Assembly (NCBI GenBank): GCA_034769895.1
Contig: CM068370.1
Location: 50,229,454 to 50,293,453, forward strand
Length of the DNA stretch: 64,000 nt
From: Magicicada septendecula
Taxonomy: Eukaryota; Arthropoda; Insecta; Hemiptera; Cicadidae
Reading direction: 5' to 3'
This document shows positions 1 through 10,494 of the stretch, piece after piece; the first letter of the stretch is position 1, and each line of letters opens with the position of its first letter. The position numbers were made by a program, and so were the translations under genes. Under the pieces are notes generated by a model. The model made no database searches, was not told the origin of the DNA, and saw only the letters and a list, made by a program, of their open reading frames with translations.

Positions 1-358
1 TAGTAACAAGTAAATAAACAAATGATATTTACCGGCATCGAATCCGTTCCTATAGTTTTTAATGTTTTTACTATGCGATTGTGTTGATATGTTTTGTAAT
101 TTTGTATACAGGTACGTCTATATATTTTGTAATTGTCCTATATTTCTGTATAATATAACGTGGTAGGTAGTGTGTCAGTCATCGGTATGTTACCATAGTA
201 ACAAGTAAATAAACAAATGATATTAACTGGCATCGAATGTATACATTTATCCGTTCCTATAGTTTTTAAAGTTTTTACTATGCGATTGTGTTGATATGTT
301 TTGTAATTTTGTATACAGGTATGTCTATATATTTTGTAATTGTCCTATATTTCTGTAT
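1..358. repeat. Two-copy tandem repeat, unit about 195 bp
   Basis: The segment starting TAGTAACAAGTAAATAAAC at 1 starts again at 196. The copies stay alike through the stretch ending in TTCTGTATA near 358. The second copy has a short insertion of about 12 bases near 238-250. There is no coding potential. It may be a duplicated LTR or satellite fragment; no other copy was seen in the window. Confidence 0.85.
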
Positions 359-1701
359 ATGTTTTAATTGTGATATGTATGTTTATTATGTAACGTAACA
401 GAGTTGAGGTCCCCGACGTTACATAAAAAGATATGTAAATATGATTTAAAACAATGCCCAAAGCCTGTTATCAAATACAAGAGGGCCCATCTCACCTGAA
501 GAATGCATTAGAGGTACATAGTAAGGTTACTAAGTAATTAAAACATCAAAAGTGTACCTAAATCTAAAATATGTAATGACATTGTGTCTAATAGGAGTAG
601 TTTAATGTGTAGGAGTTGAGTATAATATACTGTTCAATTAATATTTAATGTGTTATAAAATGTACTTGGTGTTGTACTGTAGCATGATATAGTGTTTACA
701 GGATATTTATTTTATGTTTGTGGATAGTAAGTGTGGAGCTGTTGCTTTAAGGAAGTACTAAGTCCTAGGTACTCAATTTATTTATGTTAAAATTGTATTT
801 AAATAATTAAGTATAAGTACATGTATTAGGTATGATATTATGTTAAATGTATTTACTTTAATTGATTAATGAAGATGTTTAAAATAATGTTTGTAAACTT
901 GGCCAGGAAGGCAATAAGTGTTAATAAGTTGGCAAGTAGTTCTTATAGTTATGTTAAAAAACAATGAAGGGTTCAATGATGAACTAAATAACATAATGAA
1001 TTGAAACTAGGAAATTAAAATTGATGTAAGTGGCCATAAGCCAGTGACTATTTGTACAGTAGGTCAGGTAAAGAAAAATTAAGTTAAAAACAAAACTAAA
1101 TTATAACAGGTGTAAGAAAACCAATAGGCCTAATTTTAATATTTGTAAAAGGAAATTAATACCTTTTTAATAAGTCCAGTCAGATGAAACTATAGTAAAA
1201 TATATACGGTTTAATAAGGCAGATTAAGTGAGAGTTTTATGTAATTGGTGTAATTCCAAGCATGGAGTGTTTTATTAAAAAAGAGTAGTAATATTTTCTA
1301 ATTCTGGCTCTAGGATATCAAATATTATCCAATGACAGAAAGTAATGGTTGTTAGGGTAACTAAAATGCAAGAAATCTTGTTGATTTCAACATTCGATTG
1401 TTATATGCTAATGGGTGAAGTTAAATTAATACAAATCCAGAAGAGAATTTAAAAAAACCTAACATTCGATTGTTATATGCTATTGAAAACAGTTCAGTAG
1501 ACGAATTTAAACATAAAATAAAATAAAAAGGAATAAACCTTAATAAATCTAATATCTTAAAGCCAATCCATTCAAAAAAAACTGATGAATAATTACTAGA
1601 GTTCGGGAAATATACTTATACACCTCCAAAAGGTAGCGGAATTACTAATTCCTTCTTCAAACTAATTCCATTAGAAATGATGATGAACCCGATTTACCTT
1701 G
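359..1701. other. AT-rich non-coding stretch outside the palindrome
   Basis: No ORF with recognisable content on either strand. A 22-bp direct repeat beginning AACATTCGATTGTTATATGC occurs at 1389-1410 and 1461-1482. The stretch ends exactly where the palindrome begins. It may be LTR or internal sequence of an unrecognised retroelement, but nothing proves that. Confidence 0.5.
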
Positions 1702-2750
1702 AACCAGGATACTTATTGAATGAACAAGAAGTCTAAACTAATGAAATTATAAACCAAATAGACACAAGAACCTTTGGTACTGGAGACGTAAACCTCACTT
1801 CCAAGAGAATAAAGATTTATAATACTACACCAATTCCACTGCGACCGGCAACCACAAGGATCGCGAAGAAGAACGAAGAACGGAAGAATTCCTGTTACAC
1901 GCCGGGACATCAACTTTCAACCTTTATTGATAATCTGGACACATTTTCTAGTGAAAAGTAACCTGATCAGAACGTCTTCATGCAGTTGTAAACAGCCACG
2001 ACTATCTTGCACATCGCCTTGTACGGTAACACCAGCTTATATTTAATTTTATACATTAAGAATTAGTAACAATTTGTAATACTTAGTAACCTTAATTTTG
2101 CATTACCTGGCCTTACTAATCGTTAAAAGAATCACACGTACCCTGGGATAAGAGATAAACAAAAATTATATTTAAATTGTATTATACAGAACTAGTCCAT
2201 TAACAAATCGATTCAGCATTGTACGATCGATATTACGATCAAATAAACTGTGAAGAATACTGTTGGAAGTTAAAAAGTAATATAAATAAAGAATCCTTGT
2301 ATGTAATGATGTTCTGTGTTATTGTAGAATAGGTATTATATTTTGATGGGGAAGTAATTTACAGATAAAGAAGTTGGTTAAACTATCAAGTGAAACTAAC
2401 TAACCTATAAAAATAAGTCAATTACGAATAGCAGCGCTTGCTGTAGACCGCTGGTGGAACAAGAGAGTGCCGAACTAACGTATTCCTTTCGCCACATTTG
2501 AATTAATTTAAATCATACGGACCAAATAGGGTTGAAAAGAATTACCGAATTATTAACTAAGATACCTGTAATATAGAGTTATTCTATTGTAAAACACTTA
2601 TTAATTGATCAACACAGGGTTATGTTCAACATAAGAGTTGCAGCAATGATAAAATAAAATAAATTTTTTTTTATTAATATTGAGTTGCAGTAGGTCGCAT
2701 CTACAATAACATAATAAACATTTCCTTATAAACAGAGTTTCTGTATAAAT

Positions 2751-2836
2751 TGGCGCAAACCAACGTGGAGCTTAATTAAACCCTGAACCAGATTAACTTC
2801 TATTTAATTACAAATTGGCAAAACCAACAGTGGGGC
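2751..2836 (+). promoter_or_regulatory. Tandem primer-binding-site-like pair (left arm)
   Basis: Two motifs begin TGGCGCAAACCAACGTGGAG (2751) and TGGCAAAACCAACAGTGGGG (2816), each preceded by AAAT. Both resemble the classic Gypsy site TGGCGCCCAACGTGGGGC, complementary to a tRNA-Lys 3' end, with a small central insertion. They mirror the pair in the right arm. They mark an LTR/internal boundary of a gypsy-like remnant inside the arm. Confidence 0.55.
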
Positions 2837-3796
2837 TTTTAAACATCCTCGAATATAATTAATAATTAACAATTCCTTTAAAATTCCCAAAACACCATCA
2901 CCTATTTATTTCTATAAAATTCAACCTACAACTACCATGGCAGACAAGTTCATTATTCAGATTTTATTACTCAACTTTATAATCATTTTATATATTTTTT
3001 GCAATGACATTATACTATATTTTGCTCAACACCATTTCTAACTTTATCTTTTTTAACATTCAAGATCTACTATCTTTAACATTTGCTAACGTCGTTACCC
3101 CTGTAGTGACCTCCTGACCACACACACTATGACCCCCCAACCGAACTGTAGCGTTCGGTGCCTCTGCAACGACTGAATTTGTGGAGGAATTTTGTCATCT
3201 CCTTGCCCTTGCTTCGGCGTTACATTGAGAAAATAACAAGATATAATATCTAAAATAATATAGTTACATGCCCTTAAAACGGGTCTACCACCTGGCCTTG
3301 CTGTTCCTACTCGAACAGAGTGGCAGCCGCTGTTCCATAATTCCGGGGATTTCCGCTAAATTCACCCCCCATTGATTTCTACTATACACCAATTTCAAGC
3401 CAGCTATGGTCAAGGTTCTTATTTTATGGCCATAGCTGACCGCTAACCAATACCACGATTACTGCTGGTAAGGCAGTAATCGCCCGAAAAGTCGGGGAAA
3501 TCAACTTCATTAGCATGTCTTACACTTTAACATCATTAATACACTGTACTGTCAAGAATCACATATAATATAAAATTATATTCAAAGTATACACGCCTTC
3601 TTAAGGCCTCCGATGATGGCAACGGTCTGTGCGCTACTCATCAACCCACTTCGCTAGATACAGTAGCACATGCCACTACTGTGCTAGCCCAATTAATGCT
3701 AACTTAATTCCTCCTACATATGCTGTTCTTACAGTCCATTATTTATTTCTTTTATGAATTTGCTAACTGCTATAATTTTTATTGTTCGACTAAGCT

Positions 3797-3820
3797 TTTT
3801 GTCATCACTGACATCTTCAG
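3797..3820 (-). ncRNA. Hammerhead-like core, degenerate
   Basis: Minus strand: CTGAAGA (3820-3814), one T, stem GTCA/TGAC with loop GTGA, then AAAAA instead of GAAA. The missing G of the GAAA box suggests an inactive copy. Stems I and III were not verified. Confidence 0.35.
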
Positions 3821-4070
3821 GTCTTAAACAACGTCTATCAACTGTACATTGTAGGCTTTTATACTTTAGGCCCCTCCCCTTATGTCATCGCCCCTCCTAT
3901 TGGTTCTAGCTGCTACCGCTCTTCACGGGAACTTTGTCTACATTTTTCCGTTAGGCATTTTTCTAACGTCCGTCAAATTGTTTTAAAAATCTCCCGTTAA
4001 TTTCTTCATTCTTGACTTATATACTTGTATAAAAGCCTACAACGTACAGTTGATAGACATTGTTTAAGAC

Positions 4071-4095
4071 CTGAAGATGTCAGTGATGACGAAAA
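4071..4095 (+). ncRNA. Hammerhead-like core in foldback
   Basis: CTGAAGA (4071-4077), one T, stem GTCA (4079-4082), loop GTGA, TGAC (4087-4090), then GAAAA. This has the order of the conserved hammerhead core CUGANGA-stem II-GAAA. PLEs are known to carry hammerhead motifs in their terminal repeats. Cleavage site and stems I/III not shown. Confidence 0.45.
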
Positions 4096-4854
4096 GCTTA
4101 GTCGAACAATAAAAATTATAGCAGTTAGCAAATTCATAAAAGAAATAGTAAGGATGGCTGCTAATTTAAACAATACGAAGTCCATTATTTGACTAATACT
4201 TTTGTGAACATCACACAACTATAAAAAACACCCTTCAATCTTGCTCAAAAACAAGTTCTTTAATTATTTAGAATTTTCACATAGACACTTTGCAAGTTCC
4301 AACCTTCACTTTCACTAACATTTTCTTCTACAACCAATTAGGAATTACAACCATGGATCATCTGATACGCTTACATTACAAACATACATTCCCTTGTTTT
4401 CTGAGGGAAAACAAGCACTTGAAAAGAAAAAAATTTTTTACCATTTAAATTACAACAATTTCAAATATTTCGTTTCGTATTTTCTCAACGAAACTACCTT
4501 AGTTAGTGGAATACATTTTTTTTTTATAATAAGACTCTACTTTATCTTTCCACGAACTCTGGGTCCCCCTCCCCTTGCGTGTTAAAATTTCTACTCACAC
4601 CTTTTTGTGGAGCCAGACCACCGTTGGTTTCACCCCGCTGTTGAGGCTACTGCCAACCATGGTCTGTCTCCTTGGCCAAAATCCACGATCAGAGGTGGTG
4701 AGTCTGTGATCGCCCGAAAATGGGGGAGAGTCCCTTCTGGAAAACACAAATACCAAAATTAATGATCATTCACTCATTTAGTTAAGTACCCATTGTTCAT
4801 TTCTACGCTGACCATTATAACTTTAAATTAGTAGCATTGTGTGATTAACTAAAA

Positions 4855-5030
4855 CTTCCGGGCTGAAAGGCCGTGGTCGAGTGCTTGATCTACCGTAGCT
4901 AAATGTTTCGGCCACACCACCGGTGGCCATCTTCAGTAGCAAAAATGTGTTCGAATAGATGACACGCCGAACACGTCTCCCAATGAACTGGGAACAAGCA
5001 ACAGTGAGTTAAGGCTACGTTGTCTTTATT
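4855..5030 (-). repeat. PLE terminal repeat, inverted copy
   Basis: This is the reverse complement of the repeat that follows the PLE gene at 5924-6108. It lies directly 5' of that gene in opposite orientation. PLEs are known for terminal repeats in direct or inverted arrangement. Its outer edge, near GATTAACTAAAAC, is where the gypsy-derived arm sequence starts. Confidence 0.7.
4905..4936 (-). ncRNA. Hammerhead-like core in PLE terminal repeat
   Basis: Minus strand: CTGAAGA (4936-4930), T, stem GGCCAC/GTGGCC around a 7-nt loop, GAAAC. This is the inverted twin of 6013-6044, with one base different just after GAAAC. The 6-bp stem II and intact CUGANGA/GAAA boxes fit a PLE hammerhead. Confidence 0.5.
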
Positions 5031-5035
5031 TTACA

Positions 5036-5863
5036 ATGGAGCGCGAGAGTGGTGATCAATTGGCTTTTCTGGATGTGTTGGTCCTGAAAAGGACCGATGG
5101 CAGCTTGGGACATAAAGTTTATAGGAAGCCAACGCACACCGACAGATATCTGCATAAGTCCTCCAATCATCATCCTAGGCAGAAGAGGGCGGTGCTGAAG
5201 ACTCTGGTAGACCGGGAAAAAAGAATCTCTGAGCCCCGGTATCTCGAAGATGAGTTTCGGCATCTCGAGGAAGCACTGCAGTCCAACGGCTATTCTGCTG
5301 CGGAGGTTAGGAGAGCTGCCCGGCCGAGAAGATCTGGTAGGCCGGACGAGTCGGTGTCGCCTGAGGTTGTTGGCTCTGCTGTCTTGCCCTACATCCGTGG
5401 CGTGACTGACCGCATCGGCAAGTTGCTGAGTAAACGGGGCGTCAGGACGATCTTCAAGCCAACCAAAAAGATCCAACAGTTCCTGCGACCGGTGAAAGAT
5501 GCCAGGGATTCACTCTCGTCGTGCGGGGTGTACAGTATTCCTTGTACGTGTGGCCAGGTCTACATAGGCACCACGAAGCGTAGTGTCCGGACGCGCCTCT
5601 CTGAACATCGGATATACTGCCGCCTGGGCCAGCCGGAAAAGTCCGCAGTTGCTGAACACGCTCTTTCCCACGACGATCACCGGGTGATGTTTGATGAAGC
5701 CCGTGTGTTGTCTTCTGTCCGGGGTTACTTCACTCGCCTGCATCTGGAGTCCATCCATATTCATAAGAATGCGTCCGTCGCTATGAACCGCCGAGGGGAA
5801 AGCATCGCCTTAAATAGTGTCTGGCATGGTTTATTTTCCATGGCCAATCAGAATCGAGAATGA
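5036..5863 (+). CDS. PLE C-terminal RT and GIY-YIG endonuclease (5'-truncated)
   Basis: The 275-residue frame is the C-terminal half of a Penelope-like retroelement protein. Residues 9-60 (LAFLDVLV, YRKPTHTD, SSNHHPRQKR) match the end of the PLE reverse transcriptase and thumb. Residues 163-200 form the GIY-YIG nuclease core, with GVY at 164-166, YIG at 176-178, R at 185, and the PLE-type cysteines C163, C170 and C172. The catalytic RT motifs lie upstream in a full element and are absent, so this copy cannot be autonomous. The frame has no internal stop. It occupies the loop of the giant palindrome with terminal repeats inverted on both sides. The ATG at 5036 is only the first in the truncated frame, not a native start. 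Confidence 0.88.
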   Translation: MERESGDQLAFLDVLVLKRTDGSLGHKVYRKPTHTDRYLHKSSNHHPRQKRAVLKTLVDREKRISEPRYLEDEFRHLEEALQSNGYSAAEVRRAARPRRSGRPDESVSPEVVGSAVLPYIRGVTDRIGKLLSKRGVRTIFKPTKKIQQFLRPVKDARDSLSSCGVYSIPCTCGQVYIGTTKRSVRTRLSEHRIYCRLGQPEKSAVAEHALSHDDHRVMFDEARVLSSVRGYFTRLHLESIHIHKNASVAMNRRGESIALNSVWHGLFSMANQNRE

Positions 5864-5923
5864 TGAGCTGGCTTCTCATTGGTCCGCGTGGTACACCTTA
5901 AGCGGCCAAAAAGTTATAAATAG

Positions 5924-6108
5924 AGACAACGTAGCCTTAACTCACTGTTGCTTGTTCCCAGTTCATTGGGAGACGTGTTCGGCGTGTCATCTATTCGAAC
6001 ACATTTTTGCTACTGAAGATGGCCACCGGTGGTGTGGCCGAAACGTTTAGCTACGGTAGATCAAGCACTCGACCACGGCCTTTCAGCCCGGAAGTTTTAG
6101 TTAATCAC
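5924..6108 (+). repeat. PLE terminal repeat, downstream copy
   Basis: Follows the endonuclease gene by about 60 bp, contains the hammerhead-like core, and ends at GTTTTAGTTAATCA. The next bases continue as gypsy integrase C-terminus sequence (CACAATGCTACTAATTTAAA), so the PLE 3' end joins a gypsy element here. Confidence 0.7.
6013..6044 (+). ncRNA. Hammerhead-like core in PLE terminal repeat
   Basis: CTGAAGA (6013-6019), T, stem GGCCAC (6021-6026) with GTGGCC (6034-6039), then GAAAC (6040-6044). It lies about 150 bp downstream of the PLE endonuclease gene at 5036-5863, the expected place for a PLE terminal-repeat ribozyme. Confidence 0.55.
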
Positions 6109-6854
6109 ACAATGCTACTAATTTAAAGTTATAATGGTCAGCGTAGAAATGAACAATGGGTACTTAACTAAATGAGTGAATGATCATTAATTTTGGTATT
6201 TGTGTTTTCCAGAAGGGACTCTCCCCCATTTTCGGGCGATCACAGACTCACCACCTCTGATCGTGGATTTTGGCCAAGGAGACAGACCATGGTTGGCAGT
6301 AGCCTCAACAGTGGGGTGAAACCAACGGTGGTCTGGCTCCACAAGAAGGTGTGAGTAGAAATTTTAACACGCAAGAACGGGGAGGGGACCCAGAGTTCAT
6401 GGAAAGATAAAGTAGAGTCTTATTATAAAAAAAAAATGTATTCCACTAACTAAGGTAGTTTCGTTGAGAAAATACGAAACGAAATATTTGAAATTGTTGT
6501 AATTTAAATGGTAAAAAATTTTTTTCTTTTCAAGTGCTTGTTTTCCCTCAGAAAACAAGGGAATGTATGTTTGTAATGTAAGCGTATCAGATGATCCATT
6601 GTTGTAATTCCTAATTGGTTGTAGAAGAAAATGTTAGTGAAAGTGAAGGTTGGAACTTGCAAAGTGTCTATGTGAAAATTCTAAATAATTAAAGAACTTG
6701 TTTTTGAGCAAGATTGAAGGGTGTTTTTTATAGTTGTGTGATGTTCACAAAAGTATTAGTCAAATAATGGACTTCGTATTGTTTAAATTAGCAGCCATCC
6801 TTACTATTTCTTTTATGAATTTGCTAACTGCTATAATTTTTATTGGTCGACTAA

Positions 6855-6881
6855 GCTTTTCGTCATCACTGACATCTTCAG
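6855..6881 (-). ncRNA. Hammerhead-like core in foldback
   Basis: Minus strand copy of the core at 4071, in the right arm: CTGAAGA, T, GTCA-GTGA-TGAC, GAAAAGC. All core positions are kept. Activity not testable by eye. Confidence 0.45.
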
Positions 6882-7131
6882 GTCTTAAACAATGTCTATC
6901 AACTGTACGTTGTAGGCTTTTATACAAGTATATAAGTCAAGAATGAAGAAATTAACGGGAGATTTTTAAAACAATTTGACGGACGTTAGAAAAATGCCTA
7001 ACGGAAAAATGTAGACAAAGTTCCCGTGAAGAGCGGTAGCAGCTAGAACCAATAGGAGGGGCGATGACATAAGGAGAGGGGCCTAAAGTATAAAAGCCTA
7101 CAATGTACAGTTGATAGACGTTGTTTAAGAC

Positions 7132-7156
7132 CTGAAGATGTCAGTGATGACGAAAA
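7132..7156 (+). ncRNA. Hammerhead-like core in foldback
   Basis: Plus strand: CTGAAGA (7132-7138), T, stem GTCA/TGAC with GTGA loop, GAAAAGC. It pairs as an inverted copy with 6855-6881. Confidence 0.45.
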
Positions 7157-8115
7157 GCTTAGTCGAACAATAAAAATTATAGAAGTTAGCAAATTCATAA
7201 AAGAAATAAATAATGGACTGTAAGAACAGCATATGTAGGAGGAATTAAGTTAGCATTAATTGGGCTAGCACAGTAGTGGCATGTGCTACTGTATCTAGCG
7301 AAGTGGGTTGATGAGTAGCGCACAGACCGTTGCCATCATCGGAGGCCTTAAGAAGGCGTGTACACTTTGAATATAATTTTATATTATATGTGATTCTTGA
7401 CAGTACAGTGTATTAATGATGTTAAAGTGTAAGACATGCTAATGAAGTTGATTTCCCCGACTTTTCGGGCGATTACTGCCTTACCAGCAGTAATCGTGGT
7501 ATTGGTTAGCGGTCAGCTATGGCCATAAAATAAGAACCTTGACCATAGCTGGCTTGAAATTGGTGTATAGTAGAAATCAATGGGGGGTGAATTTAGCGGA
7601 AATCCCCGGAATTATGGAACAGCGGCTGCCACTCTGTTCGAGTAGGAACAGCAAGGCCAGGTGGTAGACCCGTTTTAAGGGCATGTAACTATATTATTTT
7701 AGATATTATATCTTGTTATTTTCTCAATGTAACGCCGAAGCAAGGGCAAGGAGATGACAAAATTCCTCCACAAATTCAGTCGTTGCAGAGGCACCGAACG
7801 CTACAGTTCGGTTGGGGGGTCATAGTGTGTGTGGTCAGGAGGTCACTACAGGGGTAACGACGTTAGCAAATGTTAAAGATAGTAGATCTTGAATGTTAAA
7901 AAAGATAAAGTTAGAAATGGTGTTGAGCAAAATATAGTATAATGTCATTGCAAAAAATATATAAAATGATTATAAAGTTGAGTAATAAAATCTGAATAAT
8001 GAACTTGTCTGCCATGGTAGTTGTAGGTTGAATTTTATAGAAATAAATAGGTGATGGTGTTTTGGGAATTTTAAAGGAATTGTTAATTATTAATTATATT
8101 CGAGGATGTTTAAAA

Positions 8116-8201
8116 GCCCCACTGTTGGTTTTGCCAATTTGTAATTAAATAGAAGTTAATCTGGTTCAGGGTTTAATTAAGCTCCACGTTGGTTTGCGCC
8201 A
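8116..8201 (-). promoter_or_regulatory. Tandem primer-binding-site-like pair (right arm)
   Basis: Mirror of 2751-2836. On the minus strand the two TGG-initiated motifs start at 8201 and 8136, 65 bp apart. Each resembles a primer-binding site for tRNA-Lys, as in Gypsy. Having two in tandem is unusual, since an element normally needs one. Confidence 0.55.
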
Positions 8202-9253
8202 ATTTATACAGAAACTCTGTTTATAAGGAAATGTTTATTATGTTATTGTAGATGCGACCTACTGCAACTCAATATTAATAAAAAAAAATTTATTTTATTT
8301 TATCATTGCTGCAACTCTTATGTTGAACATAACCCTGTGTTGATCAATTAATAAGTGTTTTACAATAGAATAACTCTATATTACAGGTATCTTAGTTAAT
8401 AATTCGGTAATTCTTTTCAACCCTATTTGGTCCGTATGATTTAAATTAATTCAAATGTGGCGAAAGGAATACGTTAGTTCGGCACTCTCTTGTTCCACCA
8501 GCGGTCTACAGCAAGCGCTGCTATTCGTAATTGACTTATTTTTATAGGTTAGTTAGTTTCACTTGATAGTTTAACCAACTTCTTTATCTGTAAATTACTT
8601 CCCCATCAAAATATAATACCTATTCTACAATAACACAGAACATCATTACATACAAGGATTCTTTATTTATATTACTTTTTAACTTCCAACAGTATTCTTC
8701 ACAGTTTATTTGATCGTAATATCGATCGTACAATGCTGAATCGATTTGTTAATGGACTAGTTCTGTATAATACAATTTAAATATAATTTTTGTTTATCTC
8801 TTATCCCAGGGTACGTGTGATTCTTTTAACGATTAGTAAGGCCAGGTAATGCAAAATTAAGGTTACTAAGTATTACAAATTGTTACTAATTCTTAATGTA
8901 TAAAATTAAATATAAGCTGGTGTTACCGTACAAGGCGATGTGCAAGATAGTCGTGGCTGTTTACAACTGCATGAAGACGTTCTGATCAGGTTACTTTTCA
9001 CTAGAAAATGTGTCCAGATTATCAATAAAGGTTGAAAGTTGATGTCCCGGCGTGTTACAGGAATTCTTCCGTTCTTCGTTCTTCTTCGCGATCCTTGTGG
9101 TTGCCAGTCCCAGTGGAATTGGTGTAGTATTATAAATCTTTATTCTCTTGGAAGTGAGGTTTACGTCTCCAGTACCAAAGGTTCTTGTGTCTATTTGGTT
9201 TATAATTTCATTAGTTTAGACTTCTTGTTCATTCAATAAGTATCCTGGTTGTA

Positions 9254-9450
9254 AACAAATAGAGACAACGTAGCCTTAACTCACTGTTGCTTGTTCCCAG
9301 TTCATTGGGAGACGGGTTCGGCGTGTCATCTATTCGAACACATTTTTGCTACTGAAGATGGCCACCGGTGGTGTGGCAGAAACGTTTAGCTACGGTAGAT
9401 CAAGCACTCGACCACGGCCTTTCAGCCCGGAAGTTTTAGTTAATCATAAT
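9254..9450 (+). mobile_element. PLE 3' end fragment
   Basis: Nearly identical to 5920-6108 from TAGAGACAACGTAGCC to GTTTTAGTTAATCA. It starts within a few bases of the end of the palindrome and lies just before the integrase end of element D. No coding part is retained. The junction suggests the palindrome and element D were joined through, or next to, PLE insertions. Confidence 0.8.
9352..9383 (+). ncRNA. Hammerhead-like core in third PLE copy
   Basis: Same core as 6013-6044 in the truncated PLE end at 9254-9450. The stem II closing base is changed (GTGGCA instead of GTGGCC), which breaks one pair. Confidence 0.45.
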
Positions 9451-9468
9451 GACACCGGCCGTGAAAGC

Positions 9469-10494
9469 CTACGTACTAAGAGTAGCATTGTGTGTTCCTA
9501 CTATTTCCTTAGTCTCCCTATCTTGCAATACATAGGCATTCTGCATTTTGATCTCGATTACCTCATAAGGTCCTTCATAGAGCAGGAAGAACTTCTTAAT
9601 TTCCTTCTCCTGCGCATTTGACAAATCGTGCCTTCTCACCAACACCAACTGTCCAATTTCATATTTCATCCATTTACCTCTTGCGTCGTGTCTACGTTTC
9701 CGTCTTTCTCCTTTGCTCAACAGGTTCTCATTTGCCAACCGGATCTTGATGCTCACATCCATGGGCGCACTCTCAGGTGGGTAATTAAACAGCTGTTCCA
9801 TAATCCTCGGGGGGGCGTGTTCCCTTTATCAACTCGTGAGGCGTATAGCCGGTGGACTCGTGAGTGGTACTGTTCAGCCAACTCTCTACCTTCTTGACGT
9901 ACAATGGCCACTCGCTGTGTTTAGCATGACAATAGGCTCTAAAGATCCTGCCTATTTCTCTCATGACACGCTCAGCCTGGTTGGACTGGGGATGGCACAC
10001 AGCTGTATGCTTCGTGATGATTCCTTCCCATCCTAGAGTCTGACGCCATCTACCACTGATGAACTGTGGCCCATGATCTGACAAAATTATTTTCGGCTTG
10101 CCCACTTGTATCATGTAATCCTTAGTCACTTTTTCGCTCAATACCTGACTGGTAGCTCTTTTTATACTATAATCACATACTTGGAAAATGTATCTAGCAT
10201 CACAAACACATACTGTACTCTGCCTCTACCCTTCGGCAACGGTCCAAACAAATCCACCGCAACTAAATCGAACGGTCTCTCCACTTTTATAAAATTCATC
10301 TCCCCTTCAACCCTGTAGTTTACCACCTTTGATTTGATATAAATCACAACCCTTTAACAACCTTCTAATCCTTGCTTCCATATTTCTGAAAACACATGAC
10401 TCTTTCAACACACTCACACACTTCTTCGCCCCAAAATGACCATACCTTAAGTGACAATCCCAAACAACCTTCTCAACTAACCCTTCTGGAACTA
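9469..10494 (-). pseudogene. Element D integrase, broken by frameshifts
   Basis: Three frames cover one integrase. 10348-10494 carries the N-terminal zinc region (CHLRYGHFGAKKC, then GCDLYQ, where the last zinc cysteine is Tyr; E has GCDLCQ). 10162-10347 and 9785-10141 carry the DDE core: AVDLFGPLP (first Asp), LSDHGPQF (second Asp), QSNQAERVMRE (Glu). 9469-9801 carries the C-terminal domain (GQLVLVRRHDLS, FFLLYEGPYEV). Frameshifts fall near 10515, 10335, 10150 and 9810, the last in a run of G. The catalytic residues survive but no single protein can be made. The C-terminus stops after HNATLST where the PLE fragment begins. Confidence 0.85.

Larger units (their letters stand above)
3747..4146. 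repeat. Small foldback of PLE-like terminal repeats (left arm)
   Basis: 3747-3865 is the inverted copy of 4026-4146, separated by about 160 bp of non-coding DNA. Each arm holds the core CTGAAGA, then a 4-bp stem with a GTGA loop, then an A-rich GAAA-like box, the layout of hammerhead motifs in PLE terminal repeats. No ORF lies between the arms. It could be a non-autonomous PLE derivative or two independent head-to-head insertions. Confidence 0.6.
1702..5026. repeat. Left arm of giant inverted repeat
   Basis: This arm is the near-perfect reverse complement of 5924-9250. Paired positions sum to about 10952 over the arm (for example 1713/9239 and 4006/6946), drifting by about 3 near the loop from small indels. 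Identity stops at 1702, where AACCAGG matches CCTGGTT ending at 9250 and the flanks then differ. Going from the loop outward the arm holds a PLE terminal repeat (to about 4855), a trace of a gypsy integrase C-terminus (HNATNLK, about 4827-4846), non-coding DNA like the 3' region of element E (for example the GCTTCGGCGTTACA motif near 3212), a small foldback (3747-4146), and two primer-binding-site-like motifs (2751-2836). Confidence 0.93.
6806..7205. repeat. Small foldback of PLE-like terminal repeats (right arm)
   Basis: Palindromic counterpart of 3747-4146: 6806-6926 is inverted relative to 7087-7205. Here both hammerhead-like cores keep CGAAAAGC after the stem, whereas one of the two cores in the left arm has lost the G. 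It is part of the large arm, not a separate insertion. Confidence 0.6.
5924..9250. repeat. Right arm of giant inverted repeat
   Basis: Reverse complement of 1702-5026 with only scattered substitutions and small indels. The loop between the arms is about 0.9 kb and contains only the PLE gene. The arm ends at 9250 and a further PLE 3' end starts within a few bases. The gypsy-derived part reads in plus orientation away from the loop, so the palindrome looks like two gypsy 3' ends pointing outward from a PLE. Confidence 0.93.

Noticed and set aside
1713-1913. 66-codon frame present at 1713-1913 (minus) and 9039-9239 (plus)
   Set aside because: The duplication reflects the palindrome arms, not selection. 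No motif or start context supports a gene.
4006-4218. 70-codon frame present in both palindrome arms
   Set aside because: It reads through the PLE-like foldback; same reasoning as above.
5015-5476. 153-codon minus-strand frame opposite the PLE gene
   Set aside because: Antisense shadow of the GIY-YIG protein, which has clear family motifs.
1702-9250. Giant DNA transposon with 3.3-kb terminal inverted repeats
   Set aside because: The arms contain retroelement pieces in mirror order, the loop holds a PLE endonuclease and not a transposase, and no flanking duplication was found at 1701/9251.
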